Shown piece by piece: positions 43,291-56,800 of a stretch of 64,000 nucleotides of DNA. Under the pieces are notes generated by a model that had not been told where the DNA came from, did no database searches, and worked only from the letters and a program-made list of their open reading frames with translations. Source of the DNA: Persicaria tinctoria (Eukaryota > Streptophyta > Magnoliopsida > Caryophyllales > Polygonaceae). Each line of letters starts with the position of its first letter. Position 1 is the first letter of the stretch. A program made the position numbers and the translations under genes. The stretch lies in the NCBI GenBank assembly GCA_037127255.1, contig JBANSL010000005.1, positions 4,898,001 through 4,962,000 of the forward strand. The letters are read 5' to 3'.

Positions 43291-46200
43291 ATGGAAGAGA
43301 AACGCCGAGAATCCAGCTTCCTCTCGCCGGCCGGTGAGTCTTCTGGTTTCGGAGAACCTTCAACCGCCGCCGATTCCACCATCTCTCGCCGTCGGGGCGG
43401 GGGACTGAAGCGAAAAGCAAGCAATTCGAGCGCGTCGCCTGCATCTGCGCCGCCTTCGAAGCGCGCTTACCGTGATAAGGCCAACGCTCCACTGCCGCTG
43501 CACCAGATCCACAACGGCCCATTGACGAGGGCGAGACAGCTGTCTGACAGCGCCGCCACGTCGTCATCGCTCGCTTCGGCGAAGAACGAGCCCTTGCAGG
43601 CGGCTCAGGTGCCGCGCCAGGAGTCAGAGGAATCGAGTGCCGCGAGGAAGGTTTTTGAGGCTCTGGAGGCCGCTGTTGAATCGGAGGTGGAAGCGATTCG
43701 ATCTCGTGATGGCAATGCTCATGTTGTTCCGGTCCCTGCCGGTGAGTCTATTCTCATTTGGTGATTTTATGGAAGGAATTTCAAATTCCGGAGCGAGTTT
43801 TCAGTTCCTAGTCTAATGTAGTTGCCTTTCAGGATTCAGATGATTATTAGGGGTTCGAAGTGTACAATTTGTGAAGCTATTGAGAATTGAAAGTAGTTTC
43901 TGATATTTCAAATTGAGCTCTCGATGTTCTACCGTGTTTTTTAATTTACAATGTTTATAGTATTTCATTTATGAATATATTGCTCTTTTAAGCAAGTTTG
44001 ATTTGAAGATAACCCTTTTTTTAGGCCTATTTAGGTGAATCTGGCCTCCATATGAGAGTGCTGCAGTTAGTTTATGGCTTATGTGGTGCACTATTGCTTG
44101 GTTACTAGCTGGATTGATACACCGGGTCTCAATGTGGTAGGGAATAGGAGAATTTGGATTCTATTTGAATACCTGGATGGTGTTAGAGGAGTTATTTTCA
44201 GCTCAGTTGATGCATTGTGCTGCCATATTTGAAATCGAGCATATACATTGTATTTTATTGTTTCCTCTGTCGATTTTCCTGATATAGTAAAGGAAAGGGA
44301 TGGATTTGTGGACAGCTATAGTTTACCCATAGATATTTTGCTTTTCAGTCCTCGGATGCTTGGAATGTGTAATAGGTACTAAATGTCGAAAACGGTTGGA
44401 AAACATATCTCTTTCTCTTCCAATCATCTAACACTAGCACACACAAGTAAGAGAGGAGACAATGACCAATGTGGCAGGGATTCTCTCTCCACACCTTTTG
44501 TTTCTTTCTTCACTTCAGTTTCAGGCTTGTACTTGCTGTGCTCCCCTGCCCTCTCTCACTTTGTGTTGTCTGGTCTTCAGTAGAGGAAGGCACTAGGCAG
44601 AAGGTTATAGGCACTCGGTAAAAGTACTCCAAAATATCACATAGAAGTTTTAGATACCTTGTAAACATTTCATTTGAGAAATGTGTTAAGAAATAATGAA
44701 ATGACTAGTCATTACCCCCAGGATGTTCCTTTAAATTTTTGTTTGATGAATGAGGGAAATAATTATCTAATTTACATGGATCCCTCTGCTAATATGTTAT
44801 ATGGCTACGATTTCTAATCAGCATATGTTCATGCATTCATTTCCTCTTCTGTTTGCATAAAGTAGTTACTGAGTAGGTTCAATTTAAAAATCCTTTAATT
44901 TACTGCAGATCAGGCTGCATTAAACGCAGTGAAGAGGAATAAGTCTTTTTATCTGGAAAGTGAGGGATGCTACAATCTCAAGGAAATTATAATCCACTCA
45001 GTAGGATGGGCATTGAGCATTTTCTGAATGTTAATACCCAGTGTAATAGATGTTTTAAAAAAATATCGCATCATTAATTAGGTTTAGTTGTGTAAATGTA
45101 CCTAGTGTGACCATTATAGGACATGGTATGAAAAGTTAAGACATAGTGATTGCTGATTTTTTAGTCCTAGTGGTGTTTGGGTGTGAATATGGATTTGTTA
45201 GTTTTGTGCAATGTAATTTAAGCTTAGTATTTATAAATTTTGATTTATTATGTTCAACATTTATAGACTTCCGTGGTTCGAAATATATTAAGCATGCATT
45301 GAATGGTACTGTGAGAAAATTGAAATGGATAGGCTTTTCTGAATTGGTAAAGCCGACGTGAAGGAATGAGTCAAGACGAAGCAATTAAGGTATATTAAGT
45401 ATACATTAAGGTTGACATAAGTCATACCTTAATTGCTTTTGGTTCAGGATGGCAAGAAGTAACTTTCAAATTCCAATACCCAGGATAGATGTGATTCACT
45501 ACATGATGCATATTAACTATGGATCGAATTTGTATACTTCATTTCTGTATCACGGAAAATTGTGATGAAACATTATTCTATGATCTAGTTAAGCTAAATG
45601 GATCATGCATATTACCGGAAGTATTTCTGTGTGTATATTACGTATAATTATTGGTCTTATTTCCCATGGTCACCTTATACATTCCAGCCCACGAATTGCC
45701 TAGCTCAACCGAACTGGTTTACAATTTGTTATTGTACTGATTTGCTTTTGTTCTTGTACTGATTTTCGCTGTATTGTTTCCCTTCTGGATATTGGAAAAA
45801 ATTGTTCAAATATGTGCTATGTGACTTTGCTTAAGTTTAGGCCTAGGGTTAAGTGGCATAAAAGCTAGAAAATTTATGCCCTTCTTTAGTTACCTTTTGA
45901 AAATAAGTGCCATCTAAACACATTATTATTATTATTGTTATTGTTATTGTTATCATCTTTTGTTTTGAAAAACAATCAGAAAATTGGTGCATGTAGTGCC
46001 TTTGCATACCGAGTTTTCTGTACGCGACCTTTACTTTAAACATCTATCTTGGGGCATATTTCATTATATGATATCAAATGCAGTAAATTATTGCAAAACT
46101 AGTAAAGAGGACGCAGTAAATTAATGCAAAACTTGTAAAAAGGACTTGGTGTGTTATTTGTCCAAAAGCCATGGTGGGCTGTTCTAGAATAGTGTGGAGC

Positions 46201-49200
46201 CCATATGGGTTAAGAGAAACTGCCAGGCTGTCAGGGGGAAATGCTAGTATCACTGCCAGTGAATGGACCATGTTAGTAGCACTTGCGGTAGCTTTAGCAC
46301 TGAATTAGTAGTATAAATAAGGGCTTGAATTTCCTTGATTAGGTATCCTGAAATTCCTTTTCGAGTTTTGAGTGTAAAGGCTTGGCCAGGAGGCGGATGC
46401 TCTTGAGGCGGCGGTAATATCAATTTCAAGGGAACTTTTCGCTGTTTACTCGAGTTTGTGCTTGTTAGATCTATTCTCTGATTTTATATCAAACACATAG
46501 GAAAAAAATTTCTCCCTTTTTATTGCGTCTCCTTGACTACTTTATCCACAAAATCCACCTCTTCTTTCTTGCTGATGGTGAAAGGGCCTCGATGTCTTAA
46601 TCTGAGAGTTGACTCATTGAAAGCCCCAAGCTGCTCCACGATTACCCAAAAATCGGATAGAGAAAGACATAGGTGGTTCAAAGAGAGATATGGGGAGTGA
46701 GTGACAGAAGGAAGAAGTAAAAAGTTTAGTGGTTTGGCGTTGGGCTGTTCTAGGGTTTGATGTTTTCTCTCTTCTATCACTAATTAAACCTGTATCTGTT
46801 TTCGTGCAACGATAATGTACTGTGTTCCTGTAATGTGTTTAGAATTCGATGGATTAGGTGACCATTTTCTTTCATTTCGGTTGAAATGTCTTTTGATTAT
46901 TGGAGAATTGTTGGCATTTTTCTGTTTGGTGATGTGTGTTGAAGCTGGAAATACAAAAATAGACGAGTGGTTTTATGTTGTGTGATTTACCTTTAAAAGC
47001 ACTGCCTTCTTCATGGGAATTGATGGTGTGTATTCAGCAGATTCCCAAATCCTGTAGAATTAAGCTATATGAATGTTTGAATTAAATTATTTTTTCATTC
47101 ATGGAAGTTTTATGCCTTAACCACTGGAATCTGGAGATGTAGAAATTTGCAGCAACAATTACTGTTTTAGAAGACTTCTGTTAAAAAAACTAATGTTCCC
47201 TTAACATAATTGGATGAGTTCAAGTTTCAAGATGTATTCATTTTGAGGTTGAATTGGTTCGTTGAGCTTTCATGTTATTTCTGTCTTCTTGGTAGCCACC
47301 TTTAATCTTGCCTCTGGTTGTTATCAGCTGAGCAAGTCTTACTGTGAAAATATGGAACAAAGCTCTGATATCAGCCTGTGAATCTTCTGTCACGCCTTCA
47401 TGAAATATATGAATTCAAGAGGACCTTGTGATACGAACCCCCGTTATAATTTTATTATGTTTTAATTAGTATATTCACTTTCCTGCAGAAATTAGTTAGT
47501 TAACTTTGTTTCCCATCCCACTTTCCTAGTTTTTAGGCACATCTCCCACTTCTCCCATGCTGTTTTCCTTTTCCTGCATTTTAATTAATTAGTTTTAGGA
47601 GTTAGTTATTGAGTTTTTCTATTATAAAAGGAGGAGAACTGCATCTTGTAAGGGGGACTGAAAATGATGAATTGAACACAAATTTGGAGATTCTCCACCA
47701 ATTTCCTGGTGCAAGATACTTGCAATCAGTGGTTTTCCTAGGAGTGATCCTAGTGGTTTCTATCACCTTGCTGCAAATCTCAAGAGTTCACATATTTTTT
47801 CTTATGCAGGTTGGTTTTTATGGGCGAGCATTCATCCAATTGAGAAACATATGTTGCCTTCATTTTTCAATGGGAAATCAGAGAGCAGAAGCCCAGAAAT
47901 GTATATGGAGATACGAAATTGGATCATGAATAAGTTTTATGCCAATCCTAGTGCAAATATTGAATCAAAAGACCTATCAGAAATGTCAGTTGGAGACCTC
48001 GAAGCTCAGAAAGAGATAATGGACTTTCTGGATTATTGGGGTTTGATAAATTACCATCCGTTTCCACCGCCAGATTGTGATAGCACCAATGCTGCTGCAA
48101 ATGCAGATGACGACAATGCCGAGAAAATGGATTCAGGGTCATTGATTGAAAAATTATATCAGTTTGAGACAGAACAATCTTATCCACTACCAATTCCAAC
48201 AGCCAATCTGTCAGCCCCAGCGACTACTGCAGGACTCTTACATGAGTCTGCTATTGCTGAAGAGCTGGGAAAACAGGAAGGGCCATCTGTAGAGTATCAC
48301 TGCAACTCCTGCTCTGCTGACTGTTCTCGCAAGCGCTACCACTGCCAAAAGCAGGTCCATTCTTGTGCCACTCTACTTTTAAGATATTTGTTATGTCTCT
48401 TGAAATGGAGGAGCTTTAATGATTATGATATTGCATCTGTTTTATGCGTGTGCAGTTACTAATATGCTGCGCTTGCTTTCATGGCACTAGCAAGAATTAT
48501 GAAGTGACTTTTTGCATGAATGTGTTAGACAAGTCACGATATTAATATATTACGGAGTATGTATTAAGAACCAACATGAGGAAACTTCACTTTTGAATGT
48601 TTGGTGTGACTTTTGAATGATAAATGTGCTCAGATTACTTAACCTTTATCTAAGAATTTTCAGGCTTCTATAAATAGAGTATTGCTCCAAATATCAGTGG
48701 AAATAGAAAGGTGCTTTACTTGGTGGATATAAATTTATCTTTGTTACAAAATTGTAACAACTTGTTTTGGGAACGCTGAAATAAGTTGGTTGCTTTGTTA
48801 ATTTTGCTCTTTCTCATTTGTCAATATAAATACGGATGGATGAACACATATATGTGATGACAAATTTGGGGCATTTTGATCCACAGGCCGATTTTGATTT
48901 ATGTAGCGAGTGTTATAATAATGGGAAGTTTGGATCTGACATGTCTCCATCAGATTTTATCCTCATGGAGTTTGCTGAGGTTTCTAGTGCAAGTGGTGGG
49001 AGATGGACAGATCAGGAGACCCTCTTACTGCTTGAAGCATTGGAACTTTTCAAAGAGAATTGGAATGAAATAGCTGAACATGTAGCTACAAAAACAAAGG
49101 CACAATGCATATTGCATTTCCTTCAAATGCCTATTGAGGATAATTTTCTAGATTGTGATGATGAAGCCAAAGATAGTCTCAATGAGAATGCAGATCCAAA

Positions 49201-51524
49201 AGCAATCAGATCTGACACCTCAGAAGATCCAATCTCAGCCAATGCAAAAACTGTTGTGGATAATGATTCAACGAAAAACGACCCTTCAGTTCCTAAAGAT
49301 GCTTCAGAAACACCAGAGAATAGAAATGGATCAATTGAGAATCAGCCAACACCTTCCCCCATGGAAATTTCAAAAACAAAAGATGCCCCAAGTGCTAAAA
49401 TTAACAAGGACGTAGGTAATGAGTTTGCAGTGAAGGCACTCAAGGAAGCATTTGAAACTGTCGGTTGCCTGCCAAGTTCTGAAGACAAGCTTTCTTTTGC
49501 TGAGGCAGGAAATCCTGTGATGTCAATGGTATGAGATTTCTTATTAAAATGCTTACATGACATATGGGTATCAACTAGACCACTAGTACTGTTATCCTCC
49601 TGTAAATGACATAATTTCAAGGCTTAATAATGGTTTGTTTTGTGGGCTCAATTAGTATATTATATATTTCGAGTAGCTGCTAATAATTTTTTACTTATTT
49701 TTGTTAGACGTGATGAAAAATGACATGTAACTATGCTTTTCTGCAGGCAGCATTTTTAATACGTCTGGTAGATCCTGGTATTACATCAGCATCAGTTTGT
49801 TCCTCTCTAAAATCAATAGCTAGCAACTCTCCTGAGATGCAGCTTGCTTTAAGGCACAGCTTTCTTCTGGAAGATCCACCAAATAGTGAGAAGGAACAAA
49901 ATGGACCTGGAAGGTTTGCCAACACATGTACTGTTTAATTCTAGAAGTAGTTTGTTTCTGTTATGGCTGATATAAATACAACCTGCAGTGCTGCTCCTAA
50001 GGAGGTTGATCAAGATACTCAAAATGAAGAAAATCAGAGAAAAGAAGATATGGGAGAAATAAAGCAGACTGAGGACTCTACTCGAAATTCAGATCCACCT
50101 GGACCTCATGAAAAGCAGGATGAATCTTCAGAGAAGTCGCATACTACTGAAAAGCCTGATGAAAATGCTGGTGATGAACTGGTTAGGTTGAAAATTGTGA
50201 ATGAATCTAAAACCTCTGGTTTTTCAAAAGACCAAGCAGCAAATGCTAGTAAGGAGTCTTCTGAAAATTTGGCTTCCAGTGTGGATCCTTCTTCTGGCTG
50301 TGGGCAACAAGTGGAGGTTGCCTCGGTGATAGAGAAGTCTAAAGAAGCACCAGAAGACGTAAATATGGAGTTACATTCTGTTGATCTGGTTAAGAAACAG
50401 GAGGAGGCGGGCCCAGAAATTTCTATGACGGAAGATGAAACAAAGACAGGTTTGATCTGCACGACATCCTTGTCATTGGAGCTTGTTGTGTTGGAGACCG
50501 CCAGATAATTGATTGGTGATACAATTAACTGTTATGAAATTTGTGGTTATTGTTACTTTGGGTAGTTCGTCTTTTGGGCAGTAATCTACAATGCCCCCCC
50601 TACCCCCTTTTCTCTGCTCTGTTGGAGTGCTGTCTGTATTCTCAGACTTAGCTTGTAATTTACTGTTCCTATCTTCTGTTGGGTGGGGCTGGGGTTGGGG
50701 TTGGGGGTTGTTAGTAGCAAGAGGGTTCCTATGAGTGATCATGTAAGTAAACTTTCTTAATTTCTCTGAATATCTACAGGTGATGACCATACGAATGATG
50801 CAAAATCTGGTTTTCCGAAGTCTCTGGAGACAAAGGACAATCAAAATGTGGATAAACTCAAACGTGCTGCTGTTACTACACTAGCTGCCGCTGCTGTGAA
50901 GGCAAAGCTTCTTGCTGACCAGGAAGAAGATGAGATCAAGCAGATTGCCGCCTTGTTGATTGAGAAGCAGGTATTGTTCATAGTTCTATCATTTAGAAGG
51001 TCCAATTATATTAGTCCATACAAAACCTAGATTTAATCTGTACCATTAATTGTGCATATTGAAACAAGGAAGTACAACATGCAAATAAAACATGTAGAAC
51101 AAAGAAATTTGGGAACTACTCTTATTGTCTTAGCAAGAGTTGAAAATATATGAATGTGTTGATCTTGTAGTTGCGCAAGTTGGAGGTAAAGTTGAGTTTC
51201 TTTGCCGATATGGACAATGCAATAATGAGGGTAAAGGAACAACTGGACAGATCAAAGCAGATGCTTTATCATGAACGAGCTCAGATAATAGCAGCACGGT
51301 TTGGCATACCGCCTACCTCATCTAGGCCAATGCTCTCAATGCTTCCTGGCGGCAGGGGAGCAATGGGCCCAAGCAACCGGATGATGAGGCCTCCAATGAA
51401 TGTAGCTTCTTCTGTTAGACCCCCCATGCCAAGGCCAATAATGACCTCAGGTCCCATGACATCGGTAGCCGCTGTTGCTCCTACTGTGGCAGGAGGAAGT
51501 TCAATGCAGCCTTCGAGCCAGTAG
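43291..51524 (+). CDS. SWI3D: SWI/SNF complex subunit SWI3D
   Basis: Exons: 43291-43741, 47810-48354, 48887-49528, 49747-49913, 49989-50449, 50780-50970, 51171-51524; phases agree throughout, giving 936 aa. SWI3D is a core scaffold of plant SWI/SNF chromatin-remodelling complexes in the nucleus. Domains: N-terminal GGGLKRKAS and RSRDGNAHVVPVPAGWFLW; SWIRM about 155-250 (IRNWIMNKFYANPS, MDFLDYWGLINYHPFP); ZZ zinc finger about 315-345 (YHCNSCSADCSRKRYHC then FDLCSECY), the feature that separates SWI3D from SWI3A-C; SANT about 371-420 (GRWTDQETLLLLEALELF, KAQCILHFLQMP); an acidic low-complexity middle; C-terminal alanine-rich and coiled-coil part (LKRAAVTTLAAAAVKAKLLA, LYHERAQIIAARFG). The ATG at 43291 gives MEEKRRES, the family start. 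Intron 1 is about 4.1 kb. Confidence 0.96.
47428..47790 (+). mobile_element. solo-LTR-like segment in SWI3D intron 1
   Basis: It starts TGTGATACGAACCCCCG, an LTR-like opening, and contains a TATA-like CTATTATAAAAGGAGGAG followed by GCATCTTGTAAGGGGGACTG. It ends near CAAGAGTTCACA, only about 20 bp from the exon 2 splice acceptor. No second LTR is found and no target duplication was confirmed. Confidence 0.4.
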
Positions 51525-52860
51525 AACTTCGGGGGATCAATTTTTCTCTATTTAGGAAGGTCGGGGCTACCAGGTGAGAATCCTTCACATTTGAGGTTTG
51601 AATCTTTAGTTTTGCTTTAATATTTGAAAGAACTAAAACTTCATTACCAAACATCAGAAGTAGAGTTCTATATGGCATTTCTATAGTAGATTATAAAATA
51701 GATTTTCATTCAGTGGAAATTTCAACTGACACTTATTTTCTTGATTTCTTCTTTTTGAAGTATAGAATGATTCATTGCTCACTACCCAAATATTTAGGAC
51801 CACATCCAGGAATAATGAATAAAAATCTCACAAGTTCTATTTTTTTTCTTCATATAAATCTTTTAAAGGAAATTCTTTTTCTGTTTACTGTCACCTCTAT
51901 TTTGACTACTAGTGAATGTAACTTTTTAAGTTTTTCAGTAGCTTCCTGTACAGCATCTCTCAAGTAACACGAGCATTTGTTTATAGCTGCAACATTCTTG
52001 CCCTCCTGATAGCTTATACTGTTTTCGGGATATCATCTGTCATCTTTCACAGCAATATCGGCTTTTTCTTCCTTGTTTCAACCACCTCAACTCATGTCAT
52101 AACCTTCAAATAGGGATCTGAATTTTTAACCCACCCATGAGACAAAAGAGCACCTGGGAGATGTTACCTGTACTTCATTTCTAAAACAGTTTATTGACCA
52201 TGTCAGCGTTTTAGAACCCCCTGTAAAGAATACCTGTGTCACTACTAACCTACTTAACTAACATACACTTTATCTGCTTGTGGTATCATTTACTTAGCCT
52301 TGGCTTCCCAAACCGACTTCACCTCTTTTGGTACCCTAGTTACACTACAAGTTTTCCGTCTGTTTGCATAATCAGCTGTGTATCATGCCATACAGGATAC
52401 TTTGCGAAGGCTAATTGAAATAAATAAACTTATTATTAGTAGAAGTTCCAAATACATGGTGCATAAACTGACCTCAACACTATTCAGAGTTTGTTCTAGT
52501 TTCTACATGATGGATACTCGTAGCCCTTTTAACCTTATTCCTGATCTGTTTGCTGGCTCATGCAGTGAACGGCTGCGGACAAGCTCCTTTCCTCTATATA
52601 ACTCACCAGTTATTGGAGAAGCCCCCTATGTGCGAAATTCTTGGCGCCAGGACAACTGTGTATGATGGGGGGAAGAAGGTGATGATCATGTTTGAAAATG
52701 CATCTATGATGCCTAGATCTGTTCTTGTACTAGATGGATGGTTTTGTAATAACACAGGTGAACATGTTAATCTAATCGATTTATGTATTATAGATGCATG
52801 ATGCAACTCTGAAGATCATCCTAATGTAGCAAAAATGGTTGTTGAAGTCGTCATGTAGGG
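51525..52860 (+). other. SWI3D 3' UTR and downstream DNA
   Basis: A possible splice donor (CTACCAG-GTGAGAAT at about 51570) and an acceptor with exon-like sequence from about 52566 (TCATGCAG-TGAACGG) suggest a spliced 3' UTR. No coding gene is recognised in this interval. Confidence 0.35.
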
Positions 52861-52865
52861 TCTTA

Positions 52866-53144
52866 GACCATCTCCAACAGCTTCCCTAAAATTTTCCCAA
52901 AATGGGGAAACAAAATACATATTCTCCAAATTATTTTCGCTTTAAATCCAACAGGTTCCCCATTTCGAAGATTTGGAGAATTGTTTAGTTTGGAGAATGC
53001 TGCAGATTTAGGGAATCCTCTCCATTTTTTCTGCTGCTTCTCCATTTTGGAGAATGGGATGGGGAATCTGTTGGACTAAAAAATCCCTTAAAATTCCCCA
53101 AAAACTCCAAAATCCCTAAAATGGGGAAACTGTTGGAGATGCTC
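52866..53144. mobile_element. Tourist-like MITE
   Basis: The ends GACCATCTCCAACAGCTTCC and (inverse of right end) GAGCATCTCCAACAGTTTCC are flanked by TTA on both sides (52863-52865 and 53145-53147). The interior has GGGGAA and TTTGGAGAAT repeats. 279 bp. It lies between the convergent SWI3D and RABG3 genes. Confidence 0.85.
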
Positions 53145-53841
53145 TTATAAAATTATATGATCCGTTTGATTCATTTACTATTAGTAGACTCATTATGCTA
53201 TATTTCAACATCTGTTTCGTTTGCTTTTTTACTAATCATTTATCATCCAACTCCATCCAAGGGATCCATACAAGAAAATACATTTTCCTTTATGGTCTGT
53301 TTGTTAATGATGCCAATCGAACAAAACAGTGAGGTTGAGGAATACACGAGTAAGATCCCACCATTCATCGCCCAAATTACTGTCATTCCAATCGACAACA
53401 ATCTGCGATTATGCTTCCATATGTAAGACAATTAAAAAACAATCTGCGATTATGTTTATAGTTATAGAACGAAATTAGTAACGAGTAATAAACTGTATGT
53501 GCCATTTTTTTTTCATATACTTGAATACTCGATCCAGTATTGTTCTCCCTAAAACCATAGATATTATTAGCTTCCCGCAATAAAAATCGGCACATGAATA
53601 TCAAGCAGAAATCATAAAACAAACCAGACAAAACAATATTATCAACTCCAAACAAATGTCACCACATTGAAACATTTGTCAGCAACTGAGATAAATGGAT
53701 TTTGCTCCTACCCAGAAACTAAAAATATACAAAATTAGTCTTTGCCAAAACATGAAAATACAGAATAATGCTTAAATTATAACTGGAACTCTGATCATTT
53801 TGTGTTTATTAACTCAAGAGGGAAATGAATTACATCCAAAC

Positions 53842-56800
53842 TTAGCACTCGCAACCAGTTGATCTCTGCTGACTGCTGCTTGCAACATCAATCGTGTCCG
53901 GCAAGTATCTTCAGGTATCAGCAATATTCACCAAGGGGGGAAAACAGTAGTTAGTTTACATTAGCATACATCAAATAGGAAGCTGATCACAAGAACAGCA
54001 AATTAAATGCATAGAGGTAAAAGTCATCCTTGTTTCACCAGCTTCATTCTCAAAACATCAAAAAATGAGAGAACTTAGATTTAGTGCAAATGTTCAATTT
54101 TTCTGCTATGAACGTAAGTGGGGTTTTCGAGAGTTGCTGCTGTAAAGAACACTAATGCCGGGATAAATGCTTTCAGTAATTTTCAGCCTCAAATGCCAAA
54201 CATAACACAGGATAAAGAGGATGGATGAATTCCAATACTAATAGTGGGGAAGGAGCCGTTAGATGAAATCCCACAGGTTAATACTGATAGTTCACTAGCA
54301 CAAGCAAACACATTGAAGTAATGATATGATGGATATCAATTTTCAGTATAACAGAAATATCAACAAGAGACTTTTACTATCATATTTTGCACCGATGCAG
54401 CAGAATACAGCAAATAAACAATGTAAGCTGAAATGAACTTTGAGCTAGTGAAGGCCCAAATATGAAATTCAAGAGAAACAACTCAATGACAGCTCTTTCT
54501 TAGATAACACTAGATGCAAATTGTTAGCCCTTTCTAGACAGAACACTATCCATCAAGGAAGACATGAGTACCTAACCTTAAATGTTGGGAGTGTAAAGAA
54601 AAAAAATGACTGAAAAGAAAACTTACATCTCCTCCTCTTCTCCACTCTTCAAAGCATTTTTTGCTATGCACTGGAATGCTTCTTCTACATTAATACCCTC
54701 CTTAGCTGAGGTTTCAAAATATGGAATATTTCCTTTGGATGCACACCAAGCCTGAGCCTTCTTCTCAGAAACCTGTAGTAATTGCAATGAGTATATTATA
54801 TTTGTGTTAATATTCTAAGTAAATGGGAGGATTATGCATGCTAACACATTCAAACATAGAAAAGGAAGATCATATTGATAAATAAAATAGAACTTCAAAA
54901 AGAAATTTGTGTTACAAACTTGCACGTGTACAGGTAAATTACATACCACCCTACTGTTTCCACCATCAATATCAACCTTGTTCCCTATTACAACAAAAGG
55001 GAAGTTCTCTGGATCCGAGGGGTTAGCCTGCAAGCAAAGGAAAATGTATACCTTCAGTTCAAAATGAAAAAAACTTTTGCATCATCTAATTCAGTTCTAT
55101 CATAAAATAACCTAATTTTCTAAAATTCAACTATAAGAATCTGCCTACAGCCTTCTGCATCCAATCAACAACTACTATAAATATGAGTCAATTTCTCAAA
55201 TTCAAAAGAAAAAACAATAACAATGCAATCAAGAAATAGCAGTTATTAGCTTTGCATTAAACTATTCACACGAGCAACATATTGTTCCTGGATGATAAGT
55301 ATTACCATGGATTATCTTAAACATACAAAGTATGACAGTTTTATTTACTTGGCTAGATAATAAACCATTTGTCCATTTGATGGTCATTCCAGCTTTTTTC
55401 GACATACTTTCAGATGGGTCAACTGAGTTCTGGGTACTTTCCCCACATGTAAACTACTTTGATTCAGTCAAACCAACAATAAAACATATTTGTACAGGTT
55501 CTTTTTATATGGGTTATTTTCTTCTCTTTTCTTTGAAAAGAAGGGGCTAGGTATTCTTAAAAGAAACTATTCACTAATGATCTATGACAATAGCATTACC
55601 TGAATGAGAAATTCTTCTCTCCAATTATTTAGATTGGTGAAAGATTTCATCGAATTGACATCATATACAAGAACACAACAATCTGCACCGCGGTAGAAAG
55701 CAACACCCAAGCTTTGAAACCTTTCCTGGCCAGCTGTATCCCAAATCTGCCAGAACAAAGATAAAGGATATGAGGGATATCACTAGTTTTATATGGATAA
55801 ATTTCTTTTAGTGACCAATGATCAACCTATTTCCACCCCTCTAATTTATGAAAACTTCCTGTCCAACCTACCTCCACACCTCTATCATAACGTTATACTC
55901 TTCTTCTTCTTCATTATCGATATCTAATTTAAAAGCTTAAATAATGTTAAAATGAACTTATAATGGTTAGAGAAGGAACGATATTACTAAATTAACATCT
56001 CACCACCACGAATCAGTTTATTTTAGTAGTGGTTAACACTCCTGCAGTTTGGTACTCAAGACAACCATCTCCTCAGTCAAGGTTTTAGATCCAGGTAGAC
56101 TTGAATGTCCACATAATAATAGCAAGGAGTCAACAAGGTCAATAAATTTGATGTTAGCAAAAGGATCACAGACAACCTTGGATATCCTCACACAGTTGCT
56201 TCCCACCAAATCCCAAATAGGCTTCGCATCAATATTATCTAATCTATACTCATTTAAATACATGTCAAATTATGATGCTCCACTTATATTAAAACGAGCA
56301 AGTGATTTTGTCCCCTTGACACAAGGAGAGCTGATACTATGCTGTTCAACACCCAAAAGCCAGGGCCATTGTTTGGTTAGGTCACTTTTTAATGGGTATG
56401 TTCCTTGAAGAAACTCTATCAAGACTACTTTGGTCTAATAAACCATTAATAATTAATTCCAGAAGCAAATAAATCAACCATTTTTTGGAGGCATAATAAA
56501 TACATAAAAACAAGCCTGAGGGAGTTTCATTACCAGAGAAAGGAATCATACTAACCTGCAAGGTAAAGAGCCGATCATCGAATTTTACTTCTTTGGTCAG
56601 GAAATCAGCACCAATGGTCGCCTTGTACTGATTGCTAAACTTTTTATTTACATATCTGAAATTAAAATACAAAGGTCAACAATGAAGAAGTAGAGAAACT
56701 AATCTATACAATACCATGAAAGGCTGACACTCTCGTCGCTTTCGAAAATGGAAGAAAAAACATTTTTATGAACAAGAGCTGGTACATACTGATTCATCAA

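Noticed and set aside
46520..46780. 86-codon - strand ORF in SWI3D intron 1
   Set aside because: No family pattern recognised, and it is intronic to a well-supported gene; likely chance.
56049..56408. 119-codon + strand ORF inside RABG3 intron
   Set aside because: It lies antisense within an intron of a well-supported gene and shows no recognised motif; kept only as a possibility of an old repeat.
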